Positions 30,680-37,541 of a DNA stretch of 41,844 nucleotides are shown here, one piece after another. The notes under the pieces were generated by a model, which ran no database searches, had not been told where the DNA came from, and saw only the letters and a list, made by a program, of their open reading frames with translations. Numbering within the stretch: the stretch's first letter is position 1; every line of letters starts with the position of its first letter. Both the position numbers and the translations under genes were made by a program. Origin of the DNA: a virus; the IMG/VR virus record IMGVR_UViG_3300042876_000109, positions 1 through 41,844 of that record, one strand, 5' to 3'.

Positions 30680-30986
30680 TCGAGAAGAACAATTCGAGAA
30701 CGCAGAAGAAGAATTTTCATCTGCAGAAGATCAAGAGGTTATTAAAGCTAACAAGAGATCTTATATCGATGCAAAGAACTTAGAGGATCTTGCAGTTTCC
30801 CCTGGTGGTATTCTATTGATCAAGAGTCTTAAAGAAGAAATCTCTCGAGCAATGTTACTTCTAATTGAAACAAGGAAGGGAAGATACGTTTCAGATATCG
30901 AAAGCAATCTTGCTTTATTAAATAAATTAACTAATGCTAAGAACCAGACAGATGCAATAGCGTCCTGGCTAGATTCTTTAGGTTAA
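30666..30986 (+). CDS. Small head-region protein, unknown function
   Basis: 106 residues. The start overlaps the end of the portal gene by 14 bases. The N-terminal 30 residues are acidic (REEQFENAEEEFSSAED); the rest is a helical pair (LLIKSLKEEISRAMLLLIETRKG, as positions 50-72, and NLALLNKLTNAKNQ). It may be a portal- or scaffold-associated factor. No family is recognised. Confidence 0.6.
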   Translation: MRGANREEQFENAEEEFSSAEDQEVIKANKRSYIDAKNLEDLAVSPGGILLIKSLKEEISRAMLLLIETRKGRYVSDIESNLALLNKLTNAKNQTDAIASWLDSLG

Positions 30987-30990
30987 ACCT

Positions 30991-31284
30991 ATGGCTAAAC
31001 AAAAAGAAGAGCTCTTCGAAGACGAGATGATAGATCATGTCGTTACTGAAGAGGATCTAATAGTTCACCCAGAACTAAGTGAACAAGGAATCGAAGAAGG
31101 TGATACAATTGGTATTCCTAAAGATCACCTTGATCGTTACAATTACGAAACAAAGGAACCAGAAGTAGATGTTGCAGAACAACCAGAAGCACATGTAGAA
31201 GCAGAAGCTGAACAAGAAGTTTCACAAGAGGTTACTCCTACACCAGTCGTAGATGCAAGTCTACCAGATTGGATGAAGGCTTAA
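30991..31284 (+). CDS. Acidic low-complexity head-region protein
   Basis: 97 residues, strongly acidic, with KEELFEDEMID at the N-terminus, repeated Glu/Val/Ala stretches and a final LPDWMKA. It looks disordered, as expected for an assembly factor or accessory scaffold. It is separated from the scaffold gene by a structured 90-base gap. Confidence 0.55.
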   Translation: MAKQKEELFEDEMIDHVVTEEDLIVHPELSEQGIEEGDTIGIPKDHLDRYNYETKEPEVDVAEQPEAHVEAEAEQEVSQEVTPTPVVDASLPDWMKA

Positions 31285-31311
31285 TAATAAACTGGACCGC
31301 CACGTCCACTA

Positions 31312-31359
31312 TCTAAACTAGCTTTATGAGGTTGCTACTTTGATAGCAAGCTGTTTAGA
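31312..31359 (+). promoter_or_regulatory. Stem-loop upstream of the scaffold gene
   Basis: Nested pairing within the 90-base gap: TCTAAAC (31312-31318) with GTTTAGA (31353-31359), AGC (31320-31322) with GCT (31350-31352), and TTGCTA (31332-31337) with TAGCAA (31344-31349). A 9-base bulge, TTTATGAGG, sits on the 5' side. A second small stem, TGGAC/GTCCA, precedes it at about 31293-31308. It could be a leader that tunes scaffold and capsid translation, or an RNA-processing site. Confidence 0.45.
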
Positions 31360-31374
31360 GCTTTATCTAAATTT

Positions 31375-32160
31375 ATGCCAGGTAAGTCTGACAACATCGA
31401 CGAAGACATCTTCGAAGATACAAACGAGGATGCCAATGACTCGGAAAAAACAGAAGGCGAAGATACAGAGGATGATACTTCAGATGACACTCCTCCTGCA
31501 AAAGATTCTGCAGAAGAAGATCTAGAATCTTCTACATATCGCCCTTCTGATGGAGAGAAGGAAGAGAAAGGAGAAAAATCAAAAGAGACTGTACCTCTAG
31601 ATAAGTATCTGAAGGTAAAGAAAGAATTGAAACGACTCCAATCTGAACAAGATTCTCCCCTTAATAATCAAGCATTAGAAGAATTTGCTGAAGAATCTGG
31701 TCTCAAGTTAGAAGTTGTAAAAAACTTAGCTAAGATCATTACTTCTCAAGCTACTGCTGAAGCTACACGTGTTGCAGAGGAAAGAGTAAAACCAATCGTT
31801 CTCGAAAAGATGTCTAGAACAAATCTGGAGGCATTCGAAAAAGACTTCAATAAGTCTATCGTTGCTAAATATCCAGAACTTGCTTCTAAGATCGATATCT
31901 TTAAGAAAGTTGCTTTCTCTAAAGAATTCCTACACCTCAAAAATCTAGAAGAAATCAAGAATGAATTCTTCCCAGATGTAAAAGCTCCCTCTAAGGAAGT
32001 TAAGAAAGAAACACCAGAAGGTGGTTCTATCGGAGGTAATAAAGAAAACGAGAAGGTTGATTTTGCTAAGTTGAAAGACAATCCAGAGCAATACGAAAAG
32101 GTGCTGAAGGATCCAGTTGCAAGAGAAGCTTATTATTCATGGCTAAATTCTAATGTGTAA
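31375..32160 (+). CDS. Scaffolding protein
   Basis: 261 residues. The N-terminal ~65 are acidic and disordered (DEDIFEDTNEDANDSE). A Pro-Leu-Asp-Lys-Tyr-Leu-Lys hinge leads to a long helix, VPLDKYLKVKKELKRLQSEQ, and the C-terminal half is helical with GGSIGGNKENEK before the last helix. This composition is typical of phage scaffolds, which guide coat assembly and then leave the procapsid. Its place directly before the capsid gene (12-base gap) supports the role. Confidence 0.85.
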   Translation: MPGKSDNIDEDIFEDTNEDANDSEKTEGEDTEDDTSDDTPPAKDSAEEDLESSTYRPSDGEKEEKGEKSKETVPLDKYLKVKKELKRLQSEQDSPLNNQALEEFAEESGLKLEVVKNLAKIITSQATAEATRVAEERVKPIVLEKMSRTNLEAFEKDFNKSIVAKYPELASKIDIFKKVAFSKEFLHLKNLEEIKNEFFPDVKAPSKEVKKETPEGGSIGGNKENEKVDFAKLKDNPEQYEKVLKDPVAREAYYSWLNSNV

Positions 32161-32172
32161 TAAAACACAGTT

Positions 32173-33363
32173 ATGAGTTTATCACAATTCCGTACAGCGT
32201 TTTCCCCAATGTTCCAGGACATCTTGACAAAGAGTTTAATTGGTATGAAAGTTGCCAATACTCGTTTGCAAGCTGAACTCTCTTGGGGTACTACTGTACA
32301 ACGTAACATCTTGGACATGAGCAATACTCAAGTTCGTGATGTAGTTCGTTATTCTGATCGTACTATTGGTTCTATCTCTGATAGTTCTGAAACGATCGTT
32401 GTCAACAAACAGAAAGCTGTTGACTTTGCCTTAGACAACTGGGATCAGCTCCAGATGAAACCTTTACAGGTCGGTGAAAATGCTGGTAAGCAATGTGCTC
32501 TTAAGTTACGTCGTTATATCGACGCTGACATCTTGGCTGAGACATTGAACGGTTACGATTCTTTCGATGACGGTGACATTGCTGGTACTGCTGGTAATGC
32601 TATCGCTTTGACTACAACTAACATGGCTCAGGTTTTCTCTGAACTCCAAGCTAAGTTGCTAGCAAACAACATCGAAGAGAACGGTGACTTATGTTTGGTT
32701 ATTGACCCATACGTTGCGTCAATCATCAACCAGACCATTATCGGTAAGGAAATTGCACTTACTGACTTGACCTTAAAGAACGGCTATGCCGGTCCTTTAT
32801 TGGGCTTCAAGACTTACATCAGCAATAACTTGACCTTCACTGGTATCCTGACCTTGACTGAAATCCCTGTCGATGGTAATACTGTTACTATTGCTGGTGT
32901 TACATTCACATTCAAAGATACTCTAGGTGCTTCTGCTGGTAACGTCCATATCGGTAGTAGCGCTGCTGATGCCCAAGCAAACCTGATCTTAGCTGTCAAC
33001 GGTGGTGCAGTCGGTACAGAATATGTTGCATTGAGTGCTGCAGACAGAGCTAAGTTGACTGACTTACGTGTAGTTGCTACATCAGTCGGTACAACTATGG
33101 TGATCAAAGCTACTGGCTCTGGTCGTTTAGCTGTCAGTGAGACTATCACTCATGCTACAGATGTCTGGAGCAAGAAGATGTTGCATTGCTATGCTGGTAA
33201 AGCAAAGTCTATCGACGTTGTTGTTCAGCAAGATGTCATGCCAGAACCTCGTAAAGAGGCCAAGCAGAAAACTGTTAACATGCTCACTGATGCATTATAC
33301 GGTTTGAAGACATTCGCAGACGGTGCTCAGAACTTCCTCGACTTACAGATTGCTATTAGTTAG
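32173..33363 (+). CDS. Major capsid protein with inserted beta domain
   Basis: 396 residues. The HK97-like coat framework is seen at both ends: SLSQFRTAFSPMFQDILTK at the start and SIDVVVQQDVMPEPRKEAKQ near the end, with the P22-type order of genes. Residues about 222-335 are an inserted beta domain, VDGNTVTIAGVTFTFKDTLG followed by GNVHIGSSAADAQANLILAVNGG, a module found in many phage coat and tail proteins and probably exposed on the capsid. Codon use differs from neighbours: Arg is almost always CGT and Leu often TTG, in contrast to the AGA/CGA of other late genes. This fits very high expression. Confidence 0.92.
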   Translation: MSLSQFRTAFSPMFQDILTKSLIGMKVANTRLQAELSWGTTVQRNILDMSNTQVRDVVRYSDRTIGSISDSSETIVVNKQKAVDFALDNWDQLQMKPLQVGENAGKQCALKLRRYIDADILAETLNGYDSFDDGDIAGTAGNAIALTTTNMAQVFSELQAKLLANNIEENGDLCLVIDPYVASIINQTIIGKEIALTDLTLKNGYAGPLLGFKTYISNNLTFTGILTLTEIPVDGNTVTIAGVTFTFKDTLGASAGNVHIGSSAADAQANLILAVNGGAVGTEYVALSAADRAKLTDLRVVATSVGTTMVIKATGSGRLAVSETITHATDVWSKKMLHCYAGKAKSIDVVVQQDVMPEPRKEAKQKTVNMLTDALYGLKTFADGAQNFLDLQIAIS

Positions 33364-33369
33364 TCTATT

Positions 33370-33393
33370 CTGCCCTGACTCTACTCAGGGCAG
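33370..33393 (+). terminator. Hairpin after the major capsid gene
   Basis: CTGCCCTGA (33370-33378) pairs perfectly over 9 bp with TCAGGGCAG (33385-33393), with a 6-base loop, followed by TATTAGTTTAATT. It lies 7 bases after the capsid stop. It is a GC-rich stem in AT-rich DNA, so it is a likely terminator or mRNA 3'-end stabiliser that keeps capsid mRNA abundant relative to the genes after it. Confidence 0.75.
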
Positions 33394-33420
33394 TATTAGT
33401 TTAATTAGTAAGTTATCTCT

Positions 33421-33627
33421 ATGAAAAACATTTTAGAACTACTACGAAACAGAAGGATCTGGGTTTCAATCATTGCTTTAGTAATGTTTGGACTTACGAT
33501 CACTGGTCATCAACTTGATGTTGATCAAAACACACTTGCAGATCAACTTACTACTGTTGGTTCTGCATTAGCAGATTTAACTATTGCAGTCTTATCTGTC
33601 TATTCATTCTTAAAACCTAAAGCATAG
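33421..33627 (+). CDS. Holin-like small membrane protein
   Basis: 68 residues. A basic start (LLRNRRIWVS) leads to a hydrophobic helix (IIALVMFGLTITGHQL), a polar loop (DVDQNTLADQLT) and a second helix (ALADLTIAVLSVYSFL), ending in Lys. The two-helix layout and NRRIW start resemble class II phage holins. Holins open the inner membrane at lysis. It starts a cassette of small membrane genes after the capsid. Confidence 0.65.
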   Translation: MKNILELLRNRRIWVSIIALVMFGLTITGHQLDVDQNTLADQLTTVGSALADLTIAVLSVYSFLKPKA

Positions 33628-33630
33628 AAT

Positions 33631-33939
33631 ATGAATGAAGAACAAACTACAAAGACAAATGAGATACAGACAGAGAACATCGTAAAGAAAATTTTAACAT
33701 CAGAAGTAAAATACTTAATCGGTATTGTTCTCTTCATCTTCGGTGTTGTTACTCCATATAACCAGATTAAGACAGACATTGAATTGATTAAGCAGAATCA
33801 TCTAGCACATATCGAAACAATGCAAAGAGATATCGAGAGTCAACAGAAAGAATTAAACGATATTAAAGTTACAGAAGTAAAATTGATGGAAGCAATAGCT
33901 AAACAATCTGCTCAAATCGATGCTTACTTAAAGAAATAG
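33631..33939 (+). CDS. Membrane-anchored coiled-coil protein (lysis or spanin-like)
   Basis: 102 residues. A polar 25-residue N-terminus, one transmembrane helix at about 29-46 (YLIGIVLFIFGVVTPYN), then a coiled-coil to the end (IETMQRDIESQQKELNDIK). This topology fits inner-membrane spanin subunits or holin-associated proteins of other phages. It overlaps no neighbour. The exact role is not clear. Confidence 0.55.
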   Translation: MNEEQTTKTNEIQTENIVKKILTSEVKYLIGIVLFIFGVVTPYNQIKTDIELIKQNHLAHIETMQRDIESQQKELNDIKVTEVKLMEAIAKQSAQIDAYLKK

Positions 33940-33941
33940 AT

Positions 33942-34052
33942 ATGAAGACATTAACATTCATTAAAGAAACACTACTATGGACAATATTAATCTCAGCATC
34001 AGTAAGCCTATTGATAGTATTAGTACTACTAATGTTAGCTTGGCTGGGTTAA
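33942..34052 (+). CDS. Single-span membrane peptide (36 aa), overlaps next gene
   Basis: ATG to TAA: MKTLTFIKETLLWTILISAS followed by a Leu/Val-rich helix and AWLG. It starts two bases after the stop of the previous gene, the normal spacing here, and overlaps the start of the 33977 gene by 76 bases. A third small membrane protein in the lysis-like cassette is plausible; the overlap means one of the two starts might be wrong. Confidence 0.45.
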   Translation: MKTLTFIKETLLWTILISASVSLLIVLVLLMLAWLG

Positions 34053-35032
34053 TACCTGGAAGAGGTAAATATGACTGGCAAGCAGGAGCAAATAGTCCAA
34101 TCAAGAGAGTAGTTTTAATGGAAGACACACATTGGAAGTCAGTATCGATACCAAACGAGATCCAAGTAGTACATTCTGGATACGATGATGCATATGATAC
34201 TTCAATGTGCGTTACATTTAATGGTAATTTAGATGCTATCGAATACATAATGATGCAACAGTTACGTTTAGGAATGATTCCGAGAGAAAAAGTACTCTGG
34301 TTAACAGAAAATGGTTACTTCGAAAATGGAGTCTTAAACTTTAACGAGAGATTTACTGGAGTAGTAGGAGAAACAAACGAATATGGAGCGTATCAATATC
34401 TAGTTGCAAATGGAATGAGAAACTTTGGGGTCATTCCACAAGCAATGTTTCCATTCGCAAAGACGTTTAAAGAAAATATCGATAAGAAATTTATTACACA
34501 GGAGATGTATGATCTCGGTAAAGAATTCGTAAAGAGATTTCCAATCAACTTTGAATGGGTTAATCCTTCAGACACGAAAGAATTCATGCAATATTCACCG
34601 TTATCTTGCTTCGGTCATTATGGTAACCAAACAACAGATGAACCAATCGATCCAAAGGGAGGGGGTTACCATTCGATGTTACAAGTTGAAGAGACAGACG
34701 ACTACAGAGAAATAGATGATTCTTATTGGCAACAGTTTAAGAAATATAAGAAGTCAGCATTAGATGGTTTTATGGCCTTCTATGTCGATGCTTCAAACAC
34801 TACTATGTTCGACAGAGAGAAATTTATCAGAGAAAATGATAATAAGATCATTAGAAACAAAGGTAACGGTGCATACGGTGTTATCTATAAAGGTACTCCT
34901 ATGCATATCTCTGCAGAACGTGCTGGACTCTTTATGATTGACAGAGATGCAAGAGGATTACTTGGTAAATTACAAGAAGAACAGCTAACAGCTGCAGAAT
35001 GGGATTTACTACAGGTAACTATAGAGTTTTAA
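33977..35032 (+). CDS. Papain-like cysteine peptidase-type protein
   Basis: 351 residues from the ATG at 33977; the next Met in frame is 47 codons later. The central part has SGYDDAYDTSMCVTFNGNLD with Cys78, then a helix IEYIMMQQLRLGM, and a GGGYHSMLQVEE with His232 followed by an aromatic DGFMAFYVDAS. This Cys-helix then His order fits papain-fold peptidases found in many phages. It follows the holin-like genes, so it could be a lysin acting on peptidoglycan peptides, or a structural peptidase. Catalytic roles of these residues are inferred. Confidence 0.6.
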   Translation: MDNINLSISKPIDSISTTNVSLAGLIPGRGKYDWQAGANSPIKRVVLMEDTHWKSVSIPNEIQVVHSGYDDAYDTSMCVTFNGNLDAIEYIMMQQLRLGMIPREKVLWLTENGYFENGVLNFNERFTGVVGETNEYGAYQYLVANGMRNFGVIPQAMFPFAKTFKENIDKKFITQEMYDLGKEFVKRFPINFEWVNPSDTKEFMQYSPLSCFGHYGNQTTDEPIDPKGGGYHSMLQVEETDDYREIDDSYWQQFKKYKKSALDGFMAFYVDASNTTMFDREKFIRENDNKIIRNKGNGAYGVIYKGTPMHISAERAGLFMIDRDARGLLGKLQEEQLTAAEWDLLQVTIEF

Positions 35033-35112
35033 CAGCTCGTTATTGCTGCTTAAACGCTCAGTATAGGAATTTTAATTACAAATAGGTATATTCATACATA
35101 ATAAATAAAAAT

Positions 35113-35658
35113 ATGACTTTCGAAGACATATATAGCATCTTTAAGCTAGAACTAGATGGAGAAGAATTTGACACAGATGACGATGCTGTTCTAGCTTGTA
35201 ATATAGCTTTCAGAGAAGTCTTAGATGACAGAGATTGGAAGTTCTTAATCAAGACTGTAACATTGACAGCTGGAACTCTATCTCTTGCTAGTATTCTAGA
35301 CTTAGATAAAGTAACGAATGTCTATGTTGCTGATTCAATAGAACCATTAAAGAAAGCAACGTACGAGAATAGATTCGACACAGATTATGATTATTATATC
35401 GATCTAGCGAATAACTCTATTGGGTTGATTAATTCAGAATATAATAATTCAGATCTGATCATAGATTACAAATATTATCCAGCTGACTTTACATTAGTGA
35501 ATACATTAACACTGAACGAGAGATTAAAACCTTGTATTGCTTATAAGATGTGCTTAACATACTATAGGAAAGATCAAGATCTCTCTACGTACGAGAAATT
35601 AGAAAATCATTACGATTCTAGTATGAATCAATTGATCATGCATAACGAGAATTTATAA
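35113..35658 (+). CDS. Head-tail adaptor (P22 gp4-like)
   Basis: 181 residues, TFEDIYSIFKLELDGEEFDT at the start, AFREVLDDRDWKFLIKTVTL in the middle and a helical end (CLTYYRKDQDLSTYEKLENHYD). This matches the layout of head-tail connector/adaptor proteins that bind the portal base. Its place directly before the gp10-like nozzle repeats the P22 order. An 80-base AT-rich gap precedes it and may contain a promoter (TATATTCATACATAATAAAT). Confidence 0.7.
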   Translation: MTFEDIYSIFKLELDGEEFDTDDDAVLACNIAFREVLDDRDWKFLIKTVTLTAGTLSLASILDLDKVTNVYVADSIEPLKKATYENRFDTDYDYYIDLANNSIGLINSEYNNSDLIIDYKYYPADFTLVNTLTLNERLKPCIAYKMCLTYYRKDQDLSTYEKLENHYDSSMNQLIMHNENL

Positions 35659-35662
35659 TCTT

Positions 35663-37534
35663 ATGAAGAAAATAGAAGAACAACTCTTTAACGTCTATGG
35701 TAAAGGAATTGTTAATACAATTGAAGATACATTGATCGATGAAGGTGCTTCTAGTGAATCTATTAATTTCTTAACTTTACCAGACAGAATAGAGTTAATT
35801 AAAGGCAGACGATTAATTGGTGCAGAAGAATCTACAAATAAAGGTGTTCTTGGAATGGGAAAGATCGAGAAAGTAGATGGAACAGAGTTAATCTTACGAA
35901 AGATCGGAACTGTTCTCCAATATTATAACACTACTACTGAACTTTGGGTTAATGCAAAAACTGGATTACTACCAGACGAACCATTATACTTTTCGAATTC
36001 TTTTACACCAGCTGGAAGACAGGTTTGGATGTGCGGTCAAGATGGTCTCTTTAAACTTTACCCAAGCAGTCCAGCAAGCGTTATTGATTTAACAGATTCA
36101 ACGAAGAATTATAAAGGACAAATTAGTATTGATAAGTCTAGAATGTTTTGCTGGGGAATGAAAGAAGATCCTACAGGATTACGTTTCTCTAAGATCGATA
36201 AAGATTCAAATTATACTTTAATTGCTGCTGAAGCAATCTCTTCTGCAACTGCTAGCCATTATACTGGAACATTAACTAAAGGACAAGTCTTCGGGTTAGT
36301 CTTTACTAAAGGTGCTCAAGTACTGAGAGACGATAAGAACGGAAATCTAACAGGTGATGGTACGGGTACAATTAATTATGCTACTGGTGCTTATGTATTA
36401 GATTTTACAACTAGTAATGCAACAGCAGTTACTTGTTCATACCTATGGGAAGATCCACTTACGAATGGATTAGCTGACTTTAGATATTCTGCAACAAGAC
36501 TTGCTGGTGAAGGTAATGTCTTACGTCAAGATTCAATCGGTACTAAATCTCAGATAGTTCTGAACTTTAACGATTCGTATTATACTTTGCAAGACAAAGG
36601 AAGTTGGATTGTTAAGATTGCTACTACAGACTTAACATTTGATAATCAGATCTACAGACTTAATATTGGTTGTCCTTCTGCTAACGGTGCAGTAGTAACT
36701 GCAGATGGTATTGTCTTCGTAGATACATATAATCCTGAACTACCAAAATTAAGAGTTCTAGAATTCAATCAGATCGGAGATCGTATTATACCAACAGATC
36801 TTTCTATTAACTTTAAGATGGAAGACTACACATTCGATTCTGATACTTTTCTATATAAGAAAGGAGATTGGATCTTAATCTTCTGCAAGAAAGATAGTCC
36901 GAACAATAATACAATTATCGTTTACAATATTAGACAAAGATCTTTCGATATTGCACTCTATCCTGGAAATAATGCTGTAGAATTACTCAATAAGATAATT
37001 GCTGGAGACAGTCAAACACCGAATACGTACGAACTCTTTACAGGTGTAGATGATTTAGATTATGAGATTACAGCTCACTGGATTGGAAATAAGAAGAAAC
37101 TCAAAACAGAATACTTAAAGAAATTTAAGAAATTGCGATTAACTGGTTACATTGACTTAGAACAATCATTTGATATTTATATAAGTTACGATAACGAAGA
37201 ATTTGTAAGAATCGGTACAATCTATGGTGATGGTCAATACGTTGATCCTGTTAAGACATCTTTAATCGGTACTGCAATACTAGGAGATGAAATTATCGGT
37301 CTAGCAGATTCTTCTAAAGCTGGATACTTCGAAACAGAGATTAAGGTTAGAACACCAAAATTCAAACGATTTAAGTTAAAGTATGTACCACTCGGAGTGG
37401 GTTATCTTTCAATCTTAGAACAGAAGATCTCAGATATTAGAATCAAGAGTTCTAAGATACCGAAGAAGTATAAAGCAGGTACAGGTACTGGAGTTGGATT
37501 CTCTAGTATAGATGATGCATTCATAGTAAATTAA
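35663..37534 (+). CDS. Tail nozzle / stabilisation protein (P22 gp10-like)
   Basis: 623 residues, beta-rich with repeated blade-like segments (YFSNSFTPAGRQVWMCGQDG, MFCWGMKEDPTGLRFSKID, IVFVDTYNPELPKLRVLEF) that suggest a propeller. A short helical N-terminus (MKKIEEQLFNVYGKGIVN) precedes the core. The C-terminal region has two beta-sandwich-like parts. In P22, gp10 forms the nozzle below gp4 and seals packaged DNA; the gene order here is the same. Assignment rests on order and beta-propeller-like repeats, not on a clear motif. Confidence 0.7.
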   Translation: MKKIEEQLFNVYGKGIVNTIEDTLIDEGASSESINFLTLPDRIELIKGRRLIGAEESTNKGVLGMGKIEKVDGTELILRKIGTVLQYYNTTTELWVNAKTGLLPDEPLYFSNSFTPAGRQVWMCGQDGLFKLYPSSPASVIDLTDSTKNYKGQISIDKSRMFCWGMKEDPTGLRFSKIDKDSNYTLIAAEAISSATASHYTGTLTKGQVFGLVFTKGAQVLRDDKNGNLTGDGTGTINYATGAYVLDFTTSNATAVTCSYLWEDPLTNGLADFRYSATRLAGEGNVLRQDSIGTKSQIVLNFNDSYYTLQDKGSWIVKIATTDLTFDNQIYRLNIGCPSANGAVVTADGIVFVDTYNPELPKLRVLEFNQIGDRIIPTDLSINFKMEDYTFDSDTFLYKKGDWILIFCKKDSPNNNTIIVYNIRQRSFDIALYPGNNAVELLNKIIAGDSQTPNTYELFTGVDDLDYEITAHWIGNKKKLKTEYLKKFKKLRLTGYIDLEQSFDIYISYDNEEFVRIGTIYGDGQYVDPVKTSLIGTAILGDEIIGLADSSKAGYFETEIKVRTPKFKRFKLKYVPLGVGYLSILEQKISDIRIKSSKIPKKYKAGTGTGVGFSSIDDAFIVN

Positions 37535-37541
37535 TTAATAT

